From NCBI GenBank assembly GCA_022648295.1, contig JALCME010000008.1:1-64000 (forward strand): a stretch of 64,000 nucleotides of DNA, given 5' to 3'. The position numbers and the translations under genes were made by a program. Source of the DNA: Bacteroides sp. (GTDB lineage: Bacteria; Bacteroidota; Bacteroidia; Bacteroidales; Bacteroidaceae). The notes below the pieces were generated by a model. The model searched no databases. It was not told the DNA's origin and worked only from the letters and a program-made list of their open reading frames with translations. Below are positions 37,940-46,944 of this stretch, one piece after another (the stretch's first letter is position 1; each line of letters starts with the position of its first letter).

Positions 37940-40384
37940 TTACTTAAAAAGATTGACTATCGTAGCAATCATAGCAGCAAGAGAAGCAGTCGTAGTACCT
38001 ATTCCTAACACTTCAGCAGTACTCATTTTCTTCTTAACTTCTTTATTAGGAACAATAATTTCACATCCAGGCTCTATTGTTTTCGAATTCTTTCCTTTTA
38101 AACGAGATACAGTACCATTCAAATAAACGACATATGCTTTTCTCTTTTTCGCATCACTACCATACCCTCCAGCCTGATTAATATAGTAACTAAGAGTCTC
38201 ATTCTTTCTATACAATACAGTATTAGGATACATCACTGCGCCGCTAATTTTTACAGTATTAATATATTCAGGAATCCACAAAATATCTCCCTCTCTCAAT
38301 ACCAAGTCATAATCCGAATGAGGGCTAGTCAGTGCTTTTTCCAAATCTATGCCAACAGTATAAATATCCGAAATATTTAACTTTTTAATGGATATGGAAT
38401 CTTTAGAAGACCCATTCTCTGCCATACGTAATGCATCTTCTTGCCTGTGACGCTCATCTTCAGTCATTTTACGTAAAAGCCTTGCTCCTTTTACATAAGC
38501 ATCTGGAGTCACTCCACCAGCCTTTTTTATCAAATCAGACAATCGTTCATTCTTTTTTTCTAATGCATAACTACCATCAAAAAGGACTTCCCCTTTCACC
38601 ATGACATTCTGTTGTTTTCGATATGCCGGGCTCTTACGTATATAAACAGCATCAAAAGGTTCTAAATAGAAATGACTTCCATTCACAACTAAACCATCTT
38701 TTATATCTAATGAAAAAGTTTTGCCTAATATACTACTAAAAGAAATACTTTTAGGATCTTTTATTCGGCGAGTAACCTCAACTCTGGTAGTAGCTGCTGC
38801 TTCAAGCAAACCACCAGCTTGAATAAGTAAATCCTCGATTGTCATATTCTCTGAATATAAGAAAGTCCCTGGATTAGCAACTTCACCATATATTGCAACT
38901 GTTTGTTCTTCCTTTAAATCATTTACACTCGGCACATATAAAATATCATTTTTTTGCAATGGAATATCTGCCACTTTTCCATTCAACAAACCAGCCAAAT
39001 CTACCGCTATCATTTCATGAGACAAGTCCTCATGTTCACGATCCAAAAGAGCTCGGGATAAAAAGGCATCTCCACGAAGTCCTTCTGCTTTCTTAATCAA
39101 TTGCTTTACAGTATTAACCCCACCGTTCAATTGATACATTCCAGATCTATAAACAGCACCTCTAACTTCCACACGATTTTCAAAGCGTTCCAATACAGCA
39201 TCCACAGTAAGCATATCACCATCATCTAGCCGAAATACAGAATAATCCATCTCATCCACATTATAGACCTGATGTTCACGACCACTTTTACGGACAATCC
39301 GAACTGCCTTCTTATAGGCATCTCCTGTAAAACCACCAGCATACTTCAATATGTTTGCAACAGTTTCCGTTGATTTCATTTCATAATACATGGGACGCTT
39401 TACTTTTCCTATTATTTCAACTAAAGATTTATAAGGACTAACAATAATTACATCACCTTCCTGAAGACGTATATCATCATTCATCTTTCCTCGCATAATG
39501 AATTCATATACATCCAAATCTGCGATAATTTTTCCATTACGAACAACTTTTATATCACGAAGGCTCCCTATTTTATTAACTCCTCCCGCACGATAAAGTG
39601 CATGAAATACTGAAGAAAAAGCAGAAAGAGTATAAGTCCCAGGTACAGCAACTTCGCCCATTATATTAATTTGAATAGTTCGAATATCACCTAAGGTTAA
39701 TTTTATTTGCGAACTAGGATCCTTACCAGAAATTCCTGAATATATTTTAGAAAACTCACGTTGTAGGTAGGCATTTGCTTCCTTTACGGTCATTCCATTC
39801 AAATGAACTGGCCCTAATCCACTTACTAAAATAGTTCCTTCAGGAGAAATTGTCTGGCGAATTGTATTTTCCGAAGCTCCCCAAATATCAATAATAACCT
39901 CATCTCCTGGACCTAATCGATAATCAACTGGAGTTGCCAAATTAGCACTTGGCTCAAAAGTCAAATTAGTATTTGTGAATAAATTATGACCAAATATTTG
40001 TATTTCTGACGCTTCAGGAACAGCTTTACTATCACGTTCTAAGTCTATAACATCTTTTTGTGCTTCTACTTCCGCCTTATCGTAAGAATTACCACGAACT
40101 ACATTACCATCCATTTGAGAAGAATTATGTTCGCGAAGCTGAGACGGCTTATTATTCTCTCCATCTGTCGCAGAACTATTTTCAGCATATTTTTCTCGTA
40201 TCCGAAGCACTTGTTCTTTTGTAACACCCCGACGCAATAGTTCTGTAGTCATTTCTTTCTGAGACTTTCCTGTCTTTTGAGCATTCTTTACATACTGAAC
40301 AACCTGTTCATCTGACATTTGTTGAGCAAAAGCCACACCAGAAAGAATAAAAACAGAAAACAGTAGAACAATAAATCTACGCAT
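37940..40384 (-). CDS. Wza-like polysaccharide export protein with SLBB domains
   Basis: Outer-membrane polysaccharide export channel component, 814 residues, signal peptide ending SGVAFAQ. After a charged helical region (about 20-120), the Poly_export domain starts near 'YRLGPGDEVIIDIWGASENTIRQTISPEGTILVSGLGPV'. It is followed by several SLBB beta-grasp repeats ('VAVPGTYTLSAFSSVFHALYRAGGV', 'YGEVANPGTFLYSENMTIEDLLIQAGG', 'MVKGEVLFDGSYALEKKNERLSDLIKKAGG', 'SGAVMYPNTVLYRKNETLSYYINQAGG'). A C-terminal hydrophobic helix could be the membrane-spanning element. Usually part of a capsule locus, but here it is paired only with the Wzz-like gene. Confidence 0.93.
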   Translation of the reverse strand: MRRFIVLLFSVFILSGVAFAQQMSDEQVVQYVKNAQKTGKSQKEMTTELLRRGVTKEQVLRIREKYAENSSATDGENNKPSQLREHNSSQMDGNVVRGNSYDKAEVEAQKDVIDLERDSKAVPEASEIQIFGHNLFTNTNLTFEPSANLATPVDYRLGPGDEVIIDIWGASENTIRQTISPEGTILVSGLGPVHLNGMTVKEANAYLQREFSKIYSGISGKDPSSQIKLTLGDIRTIQINIMGEVAVPGTYTLSAFSSVFHALYRAGGVNKIGSLRDIKVVRNGKIIADLDVYEFIMRGKMNDDIRLQEGDVIIVSPYKSLVEIIGKVKRPMYYEMKSTETVANILKYAGGFTGDAYKKAVRIVRKSGREHQVYNVDEMDYSVFRLDDGDMLTVDAVLERFENRVEVRGAVYRSGMYQLNGGVNTVKQLIKKAEGLRGDAFLSRALLDREHEDLSHEMIAVDLAGLLNGKVADIPLQKNDILYVPSVNDLKEEQTVAIYGEVANPGTFLYSENMTIEDLLIQAGGLLEAAATTRVEVTRRIKDPKSISFSSILGKTFSLDIKDGLVVNGSHFYLEPFDAVYIRKSPAYRKQQNVMVKGEVLFDGSYALEKKNERLSDLIKKAGGVTPDAYVKGARLLRKMTEDERHRQEDALRMAENGSSKDSISIKKLNISDIYTVGIDLEKALTSPHSDYDLVLREGDILWIPEYINTVKISGAVMYPNTVLYRKNETLSYYINQAGGYGSDAKKRKAYVVYLNGTVSRLKGKNSKTIEPGCEIIVPNKEVKKKMSTAEVLGIGTTTASLAAMIATIVNLFK

Positions 40385-40425
40385 AAAATAAATATTTGGA
40401 TTATATTTAATATTATAATTGAGTA

Positions 40426-40433
40426 CAAAGGTA
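40426..40433 (-). promoter_or_regulatory. -7 box for the Wza-Wzz pair
   Basis: TACCTTTG on the minus strand, exact TAnnTTTG, about 42 bp before the ATG at 40384. No good -33 match at the usual distance, and no inverted repeats of the capsule-promoter kind were found around it. Confidence 0.5.
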
Positions 40434-40591
40434 ATATTTTATTTTCAAAATATACATTCATATTATTCTTAAATTCTGAAGAGATATTGAAAACAGCTCT
40501 AGTCTTAAAGAGGCGTAATCTAGACACTCCAGCGTTATTCCGAGCATTTCCAAGCGACAAAATAATATTTTACCAAAAAATATCATTATTA

Positions 40592-40623
40592 TTTTCGTAG
40601 TTCCAAAGAAAGCTCTAAATTTG
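40592..40623 (+). promoter_or_regulatory. Promoter of tRNA-Thr
   Basis: -33 TTTT (40592-40595), 20-bp spacer, -7 TAAATTTG (40616-40623), ending 16 bp before the tRNA. Confidence 0.6.
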
Positions 40624-40639
40624 CACTCCGAAGAAAGAC

Positions 40640-40712
<73 letters not shown>

Positions 40713-40807
40713 CAAACAAGAAAAATCATAAAGCACTCATACATAGAGCTTTAAAAGCCACCACCAAAGTTACATTTCTCAGATTTATAGATTAAAAAAA
40801 AGGATAA

Positions 40808-40827
40808 TATGTCCACCAATGGACATA
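40808..40827. repeat. Palindrome beside the integrase remnant
   Basis: TATGTCC (40808-40814) and GGACATA (40821-40827) form a perfect 7-bp inverted repeat. A GCGTATCC direct repeat follows (about 40830-40849). It lies between the tRNA and the integrase remnant, where attachment or integrase-control sites would be expected. Confidence 0.5.
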
Positions 40828-40866
40828 ATTGCGTATCCGAGGCGTATCCTTAAATTTTGATATATT

Positions 40867-40990
40867 ATGGCAACAATCAGATTAACCATTTTCAAAGCGA
40901 AGCCTTTAAAAGACGGAAGAATAAAGTAAAAGTTCATACCTACTACAAACAGAAAACATATTGTATTTAGACGAGAGCCGTTATTTATGG
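40867..40990 (+). pseudogene. Remnant of the N-terminus of a Bacteroides-type integrase
   Basis: The 20-codon frame at 40867-40929 (MATIRLTIFKAKPLKDGRIK then stop) has the arm-domain start typical of Bacteroides tyrosine integrases. After a one-base shift the next frame from 40920 reads NKVKVHTYYKQKTYCI, a stop, then TRAVIY. That fits the family's continuing 'HKVRI...TYIVTRF' pattern. One frameshift and one nonsense codon have killed it, and nothing of the catalytic domain remains. Family match is from memory. Confidence 0.6.
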
Positions 40991-41190
40991 TTTATCAAAG
41001 CAATAAAGCATATAAGAAGCATGTAGTTACATAAAATGAAGAAGTACCAAAAAACATGTTAAATACTTACCAAAACTTTCTAATCAAACAAAATGCCATC
41101 TCTCTTTGTATATCAAAAAGGAATATAGAGAACAATATACTTTACGACTTGCAGTAATTATAAATATGAGAATTAAATTTATATAATAAA

Positions 41191-41895
41191 TTACCTAACT
41201 TTTTCCAATATGCTTGGATCATTAGGCACCTTTTTCAGAAAATCATTACGAATAATATAAGCATCCATTTTATCTGCATCATAAGGAATAAGAAGATTCT
41301 CAATATCTGATTTAGACAACAATGGATCAAGCCAGTCCTTTTCGTTATCTTTAGAAAGGATTACAGGCATACGGTGCTTAGTATTATGAATATAATCTGT
41401 TAACCTGTTTGCCTCTGTTGTAATTATAGAAAATGATGTAAACACATCGCCAGCCTCTTTATCTCGCCAAATATCATAAATGCCTGCCATAGAAAAGACT
41501 TCCTCATTGGGAAGATAAATAAAATATGGAATCGTCCGGTCTCTCTCATGCCTCCATTCAAAATAACCAGTAGAAGGTATTAGACATCTGCGTCGAAGGA
41601 TGGGTTCACTAAATGAGGCCCTGTCAAATACATTATCGGAGCGTGCATTAATTGTAAATTTTCGAATTTCTTGTGCTTCTTTTACTGTTTTTGTCCACGA
41701 AGGAATTAATCCCCAATTAAAGAATTGTATATTGGGAGCAGAAGTTATTACGGGATACTCGGCAAAAGCAAAGGCATTAGCATGATACTTTTGCTCTTCT
41801 AATATTTTTTCCGCAATTTCTACTACACTAATATTCTTACCATATCGTACAGCAAGTTTTGAGGCCTTTACGAATATAGAATTATGAAAACACAT
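41191..41895 (-). CDS. SOS response-associated peptidase (YedK/HMCES)
   Basis: Forms a thiazolidine crosslink with abasic sites in single-stranded DNA. The ATG at 41895 is chosen because the catalytic Cys must be residue 2 (MCFHNS). The upstream frame start at 41922 would bury it. Conserved elements are 'WGLIPSW', 'TINARSDN' (substrate Asn and Arg), 'RRCLIPSTGYFEWRH' (active-site Glu) and 'IHNTKHRMPVIL' (His). 234 residues is the usual length. Monocistronic. The 478-bp gap before it holds the tRNA-proximal integrase remnant. Confidence 0.94.
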   Translation of the reverse strand: MCFHNSIFVKASKLAVRYGKNISVVEIAEKILEEQKYHANAFAFAEYPVITSAPNIQFFNWGLIPSWTKTVKEAQEIRKFTINARSDNVFDRASFSEPILRRRCLIPSTGYFEWRHERDRTIPYFIYLPNEEVFSMAGIYDIWRDKEAGDVFTSFSIITTEANRLTDYIHNTKHRMPVILSKDNEKDWLDPLLSKSDIENLLIPYDADKMDAYIIRNDFLKKVPNDPSILEKVR

Positions 41896-42084
41896 ACAAC
41901 TCTTTTTTTTATTATAAATCAATATCTATCAATAATATAACATTCAAAAAAGAGTTCTTGTTTAAATTTACATTTATACCTAGTTCACGGAACCGTCAAC
42001 TAACAATATGTTTCAATTAGACATTTAGTATTTCAATAATCTTCATAAATCTCTCGTTTTTTGCTCACCAAAATATTACATAAA

Positions 42085-42801
42085 TCATTGCTTTTCTATA
42101 TTCTCTACTTTCTTTAGTATTTCAGACAATATATCCAACTGGGTTTTATGAATATCAAGCAACTCCTGTTGTTCATTTATAACTAAATGATCAACCTTTT
42201 CCTGAAGCATTTCTATTTCCAGCTCTGCCTTGAGGTTCACCATATAATCTTTCTGTGCCCGTTCGCGATCTTTATCTTCTTGCCGATTCTGACTCATCAT
42301 TATTATTGGGGCCTGAAATGCGGCCAATGTGGATAAGATCAAGTTTAACAGAATAAATGGATAAGGATCAAATGTTCTATTGGCCAGCCAAAACACATTC
42401 AAGCAAATCCATATCAACAAAAAAGACATAAAAGAAAGAATAAAAGTCCAGCTTCCCCCAAAATCAGCTATACGATCGGCAACCCGTTGTCCAAAAGTCA
42501 AAGAGCTTTTATTATCCTGCTCTTCTTCGGAAATAGTTTTCTTTTCTGTTAAAGAAGCCAGAACCTTTTTCTCTAATTTAGAAATTTTTCCGACCTGCTT
42601 TTTCATGAAAAGTTCAATATACTTTTCCCGATAGCTATATAGTTCAGAAAGCGAAATAAATTGCTGATCCGTAAAATCAGGATGTTCATTCTGGATTAAT
42701 TGTAAAATTGACGGACGAATGGATTTTCCAGATACTCTTTCCTTAATAGGAAATTCTTTTTTAGACAAATCACTAACAAAAGTCTTCATAACTTTATCCA
42801 T
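42085..42801 (-). CDS. DUF1003 membrane protein
   Basis: 238 residues. A soluble N-terminal part of about 95 residues includes a possible zinc- or DNA-independent helical segment. It is followed by the DUF1003 core 'FGQRVADRIADFGGSWTFILSFMSFLLIWICLNVFW' and 'FDPYPFILLNLILSTLAAFQAPIIMMSQNRQEDKDR', which hold two transmembrane helices. The C-terminal ~60 residues are an amphipathic coiled coil ('LEIEMLQEKVDHLVINEQQELLDIHKTQLDIL'). Function of the family is unknown. Probably an inner-membrane protein. Confidence 0.88.
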   Translation of the reverse strand: MDKVMKTFVSDLSKKEFPIKERVSGKSIRPSILQLIQNEHPDFTDQQFISLSELYSYREKYIELFMKKQVGKISKLEKKVLASLTEKKTISEEEQDNKSSLTFGQRVADRIADFGGSWTFILSFMSFLLIWICLNVFWLANRTFDPYPFILLNLILSTLAAFQAPIIMMSQNRQEDKDRERAQKDYMVNLKAELEIEMLQEKVDHLVINEQQELLDIHKTQLDILSEILKKVENIEKQ

Positions 42802-42987
42802 ATTGAAATTAATAAATTCGAAATATTATATACTCTATAATACAAATTCCATCTATACACAGTAAATAATTCCCCTACAGTGTTTTCATTCATGTATTAG
42901 TGTAACTGCAAGACAATATTCACTCAATAATTAAGCAGTACAACAGCTAATCTTTAAATCTCCTAAGCTAATATTCAGCAAACTGCA

Positions 42988-43467
42988 TTAGACATCCTTT
43001 ACCAAGTACACTATTTTTTCAAGATAATAGCTATCTATTTCATCAAAGTCGTTTAAATGCTCACTATCGATATCGAGTACTCCCCATATTCCACGAACAT
43101 TATTAATCAGTGGAATCACTATTTCGGAACGAGACAATGAACTACAAGCAATATGTCCGGGAAATTCGTCTACATTAGCAACTACAATAGTTTCTGCTCT
43201 AGACCAAGCTGTTCCACAAACTCCCTTTCCTTTCTTTATACGAGTACAGGCAACCGGCCCTTGAAAAGGACCCAAAACTAGTTCGTCTCCATCCACCAAA
43301 TAAAACCCGACCCAAAAGAAACCAAATGTTTCTTTCAAAGCTGCCGATACATTTGCTAAATTAGCAATTTGGTTATCTTCCCCTTCTATCAAACTCTCAA
43401 CTTGCATGAGCAAAGTCCGATATTTATCTTCTTTATTGCCGCTACTAATATATAAATCTTCTGCCAT
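42988..43467 (-). CDS. msrC: Free methionine-(R)-sulfoxide reductase, GAF domain
   Basis: 159-residue single GAF domain of the fRMsr family, reducing free L-methionine-R-sulfoxide. Cysteines sit at the family positions in 'PVACTRIKKGKGVCGTAW' and 'HIACSSLSRSEIVIPL'. 'FWVGFYLV' and 'GIWGVLDIDSE' complete the pocket. Monocistronic, and the redox partner (thioredoxin) is not nearby. Confidence 0.92.
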   Translation of the reverse strand: MAEDLYISSGNKEDKYRTLLMQVESLIEGEDNQIANLANVSAALKETFGFFWVGFYLVDGDELVLGPFQGPVACTRIKKGKGVCGTAWSRAETIVVANVDEFPGHIACSSLSRSEIVIPLINNVRGIWGVLDIDSEHLNDFDEIDSYYLEKIVYLVKDV

Positions 43468-43612
43468 CCTATTTTCTTACTAAATTATGAAGTATTAATT
43501 TTATTTTATATGCCCTTTTCCAGCAAAGATATATATTTTAACGTGAGCTCAATAAATTAATTCAAAATAATATAAGCCGTTTATATCTTTCAAAAAAGGG
43601 TCATAAGATATT

Positions 43613-43670
43613 TTTCGCATGCAATTATATCTTTTGATTGAAGTATCGTTAACTATCGTTTCATGCGAAA
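43613..43670. repeat. Spaced inverted repeat TTTCGCATG/CATGCGAAA
   Basis: Perfect 9-bp arms at 43613-43621 and 43662-43670 with 40 bp between them, in the 679-bp gap between msrC and mltG. A 76-codon minus-strand frame covers the site but has no recognisable features. Confidence 0.5.
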
Positions 43671-43829
43671 GTTCCCCCTGAGCAAGTTCATCCCCGAAGT
43701 TTGCAGAAACTCTTTCAATAAAGATGAGGCACTGATATTTCACTTCCAATTCATTCAAAATAAAGGACAAAAATAACAAACATTCCGTACTTTACAAGCA
43801 ATATTTTCAAATAAGAATAAATCAGTATT

Positions 43830-43922
43830 TACCATTGCCTACCTCAGTTCCTACCTTTGCCTACCTCAGTTCCTACCTTTCCCTATCTCAGTCCCTACCT
43901 TTGCCCACCCCTGCCAGACAGT
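43830..43922. repeat. 22-bp tandem repeat array upstream of mltG
   Basis: Units of TTGCCTACCTCAGTTCCTACCT: two exact copies (43835-43856, 43857-43878), one diverged (43879-43900) and a partial fourth. Each period carries TACCTTTG or a one-base variant, at 43830, 43852, 43874 and 43896. That is the Bacteroides -7 consensus repeated every 22 bp. Confidence 0.85.
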
Positions 43923-43936
43923 ATTCTGGCGGGGGT
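43908..43936. terminator. GC-rich hairpin next to the tandem repeat
   Basis: CCCC(T)GCCAGA and TCTGGCGGGG pair with one bulged T around a short loop, overlapping the end of the repeat array. It is followed by TAAAAC, not a U-run. No gene ends here on the plus strand, so it may be part of a repeat element and not a true terminator. Confidence 0.4.
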
Positions 43937-44111
43937 AAAACGATCGTTCCATTTCTCTTGATTCACAAGCATAATGAAAGTAAAAAAACATATCTAAGGA
44001 TTGATAAAAAGGCTATTGAAGAAAAAGATCGTGCACATCAAAACTTTTTTTTTCCTGCTCGATGAAAAAGGAAACAACTTCCAGATAGCATCATATTCCA
44101 CCAATTATATT

Positions 44112-44119
44112 TACCTTTG
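44112..44119 (+). promoter_or_regulatory. -7 box for mltG
   Basis: TACCTTTG, exact TAnnTTTG, 27 bp before the ATG. The same octamer occurs in the tandem array about 210-280 bp upstream. Confidence 0.5.
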
Positions 44120-44146
44120 CCCGACTAAAAAAGCACTAAAAAGTAA

Positions 44147-45184
44147 ATGAAAAAAAGGACTCAAAGAAATCTCTTCAAGGGATTTACCATCTTGGTAATA
44201 GCGGGTGTTATCTGCGCAGGATATGTCTATTATTGTCTGTTCTTCCCGCAATTTCACCCCCAAAAGAAGGTATATGTTTACATTGACCGAAACGACAACA
44301 TCGACTCTATATATAATAAGGTGAAAGATAAAGGCAATGTAAGTTGCTTTACAGGTTTCCGGTGGATGAGCAAGTACCGCAACTATGCTTCCAACATTCA
44401 CACAGGACGTTATGCTATTCATCCGGGAGAAAATATCTATCATGTTTTCAGTAGAATGTACCGGGGGTTTCAAGAGCCGGTAAATCTCACTGTCGGAAGT
44501 GTTCGAACAATTGGCAAACTGGCGCGTAGTGTCAGCAGGCAACTGATGGCCGATTCAACAGAAATCGCCACATTGATGAATGATTCGGTATTTGAGCAAA
44601 AAATGGGATATACCAAAGAAACAATGCCATGTCTGTTTGTTCCGAATACATACCAAATGTACTGGGATATCACGGTACAAGATTTCTTTAAGCGCATGCA
44701 GCTAGAACATAACAAGTTTTGGAACAAGGACCGACTGGGCAAAGCACAAGCCATTGGACTTACGCCTGTTGAAGTTTGCACTTTGGCCTCCATCGTTGAA
44801 GAAGAGACCAACAATAATCAGGAAAAGCCTATGGTGGCAGGGCTTTATATCAATCGGCTACATGCAGGAATGCCGTTACAAGCCGATCCCACAATAAAGT
44901 TTGCTTTGCAGAACTTCGCTCTCCGCCGCATCTCAAACGAGCATTTGAATACAAATTCTCCTTATAATACCTATCGCAATACCGGATTACCCCCGGGACC
45001 AATACGCATTGCATCACCTGTTGGTATTGATGCCGTGCTAAACTACGTAAAACATAACTACATGTACATGTGCGCCAAAGAAGATTTCTCCGGTACACAC
45101 AACTTTGCCTCAAACTACAACGAACATATGAAAAATGCAAGAAAATATTGGAAAGCATTAAATGAAAGAAAGATTTTTCAATAA
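44147..45184 (+). CDS. mltG: Endolytic murein transglycosylase MltG
   Basis: Inner-membrane lytic transglycosylase that cuts nascent glycan strands. 345 residues. One TM helix near the N-terminus ('FTILVIAGVICAGYVYYCLFF'), a LysM-like subdomain, then the YceG fold. The catalytic Glu is in 'LASIVEEETNNNQEKPMVAGLYINRL', followed by 'GMPLQADPTIKFAL', 'NSPYNTYRNTGLPPGPI' and 'FSGTHNFASNYNEHMKNARKYW'. Monocistronic. Confidence 0.96.
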   Translation: MKKRTQRNLFKGFTILVIAGVICAGYVYYCLFFPQFHPQKKVYVYIDRNDNIDSIYNKVKDKGNVSCFTGFRWMSKYRNYASNIHTGRYAIHPGENIYHVFSRMYRGFQEPVNLTVGSVRTIGKLARSVSRQLMADSTEIATLMNDSVFEQKMGYTKETMPCLFVPNTYQMYWDITVQDFFKRMQLEHNKFWNKDRLGKAQAIGLTPVEVCTLASIVEEETNNNQEKPMVAGLYINRLHAGMPLQADPTIKFALQNFALRRISNEHLNTNSPYNTYRNTGLPPGPIRIASPVGIDAVLNYVKHNYMYMCAKEDFSGTHNFASNYNEHMKNARKYWKALNERKIFQ

Positions 45185-45211
45185 AACAACTATAAACCAA
45201 AAGCAAAAAGT

Positions 45212-45219
45212 TATATTTG
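45212..45219 (+). promoter_or_regulatory. Possible -7 box for iorA
   Basis: TATATTTG, 127 bp before iorA. Between it and the gene lies a 9-bp inverted repeat ATTATGCAA (45236-45244) / TTGCATAAT (45284-45292), which may be an operator or leader hairpin. Confidence 0.4.
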
Positions 45220-45345
45220 CAAGTGAAAAGATGCCATTATGCAAGGAAAGCAATTTCTCTATTTCTAGATAAATTGTACATCTTTGCATAATTTGTTTTT
45301 ATGAAATGCAAACCCTATGACTAACACTAAAATAATCCATATAAT

Positions 45346-46944
45346 ATGAGCAAGCAACTCTTACTTGGCGATGAAGCCATCGCACAAGGTGCATTAGATG
45401 CCGGACTTTCAGGCGTATATGCCTATCCCGGCACTCCTTCTACAGAAATAACAGAATACATTCAAATGGCGCCTATTAGCGCAGAACGGTCTATACACAA
45501 CCGTTGGTGCGCCAACGAAAAAACGGCGATGGAAGCCGCCTTGGGCATGTCTTTTGTTGGAAAAAAAGCACTGGTTTGCATGAAACACGTAGGTATGAAT
45601 GTGGCAGCAGACTGTTTTATTAACGCCGCCATCACCGGAGCAAAAGGTGGACTAATTGTAGTTGCCGCCGATGACCCCAGCATGCATTCCTCACAAAATG
45701 AACAAGACAGCCGTTTCTATGGCGATTTTGCACTAATACCAATGTATGAGCCCAGCAATCAGCAAGAAGCCTATGACATGGTATACAGCGGCTTCGCTTT
45801 TTCTGAAAAAATAGGGGAACCATTATTAATGCGTATGGTAACGCGGTTAGCACATTCCCGTTCCGGAGTTGAGCGCAAAGAACCACAGCAACAAAATGAG
45901 TTGTCATTTAGTAGTGATCCGCGCCAATTTGTACTGTTGCCCGGCATTGCCCGTAAACGCTACAAAGCCCTGCTGGAACGTCAGGCAAGTTTCATTGAAG
46001 CCTCGGAAAACTCACCTTATAACAAATACTTTGACGGACCAAACAAAAAACTCGGAATAGTGGCATGTGGCATTGGCTACAACTACCTAATGGAAAATTA
46101 TCCCGAAGGCTGTGAATATCCCGTATTAAAAATAGGCCAATACCCATTACCCAAAAAGCAACTCATGCAGCTTATCGAAAGCTGTGAAGAAATCCTCGTA
46201 TTGGAAGACGGACAACCATTCGTAGAAAAGCACTTAAAGGGCTACCTTGGCATTGGAATAAAAGTAAAAGGACGCTTAGACGGAACCCTGTCGCAAGACG
46301 GTGAACTAACTCCTGACTCTGTAGCTCGAGCCGTAGGCAAAGAAAACAAGTCCAGTTTTACCGTACCAACCATTGTTGCAATGCGCCCACCCGCTCTATG
46401 CGAAGGTTGCGGGCACCGAGATATGTACAATGCGCTAACGCAAGTGTTAAAAGAAGAATACCCCAATCATAAAGTATTCAGTGACATAGGCTGCTACACT
46501 TTGGGAGCCAATGCCCCCTTCAACGCCATAAATTCTTGCGTAGACATGGGAGCTTCCATTACAATGGCAAAAGGAGCAGCTGATGGTGGCTTACATCCAT
46601 CAGTAGCCGTCATCGGAGATTCGACCTTTACTCACTCGGGGATGACCGGACTACTTGACTGTGTAAACGAAAATACCAATGTTACCATTGTTATTTCCGA
46701 CAACGAAACCACAGCCATGACAGGAGGACAAGATTCTGCAGGGACTGGACGTATCGAAGCTATTTGTATAGGAATTGGTGTCAACCCGGAACATATTCGT
46801 GTAGTCATTCCGCTTAAAAAAAATTATGAAGAGATGAAACAAGTTCTACGTGAAGAAATAGACTATCAAGGAGTCTCCATTGTCATACCTCGCAGAGAAT
46901 GCATTCAAACTTTAGCACGTAAAAAAACAAAAAAAGTAAAATAA
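45346..46944 (+). CDS. iorA: Indolepyruvate:ferredoxin oxidoreductase, alpha subunit
   Basis: Oxidises arylpyruvates (from Trp, Phe, Tyr transamination) to aryl-acetyl-CoA with ferredoxin. 532 residues. The N-terminal pyrimidine-binding domain contains 'GVYAYPGTPSTEITEYI' and 'NEKTAMEAALGMSF'. The C-terminal TPP domain contains 'CEGCGHRDMYNALTQVL', 'SDIGCYTLGANAPF' and the Mg-TPP 'IGDSTFTHSGMTGLLDCVNENTNVTIVISDNETTAMTGGQ'. The C-terminal 2[4Fe-4S] domain of classical IorA is absent here: the protein ends at 'RRECIQTLARKKTKKVK'. It may need a separate ferredoxin. Overlaps iorB by one base. Confidence 0.93.
   Translation: MSKQLLLGDEAIAQGALDAGLSGVYAYPGTPSTEITEYIQMAPISAERSIHNRWCANEKTAMEAALGMSFVGKKALVCMKHVGMNVAADCFINAAITGAKGGLIVVAADDPSMHSSQNEQDSRFYGDFALIPMYEPSNQQEAYDMVYSGFAFSEKIGEPLLMRMVTRLAHSRSGVERKEPQQQNELSFSSDPRQFVLLPGIARKRYKALLERQASFIEASENSPYNKYFDGPNKKLGIVACGIGYNYLMENYPEGCEYPVLKIGQYPLPKKQLMQLIESCEEILVLEDGQPFVEKHLKGYLGIGIKVKGRLDGTLSQDGELTPDSVARAVGKENKSSFTVPTIVAMRPPALCEGCGHRDMYNALTQVLKEEYPNHKVFSDIGCYTLGANAPFNAINSCVDMGASITMAKGAADGGLHPSVAVIGDSTFTHSGMTGLLDCVNENTNVTIVISDNETTAMTGGQDSAGTGRIEAICIGIGVNPEHIRVVIPLKKNYEEMKQVLREEIDYQGVSIVIPRRECIQTLARKKTKKVK

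Noticed and set aside
43549..43779. 76-codon minus-strand frame in the msrC-mltG gap
   Set aside because: No family resemblance, no promoter and no neighbour in an operon. Kept only as background to the inverted repeat there.
43830..43922. CRISPR array
   Set aside because: The repeats are head to tail without unique spacers, and there are no cas genes.
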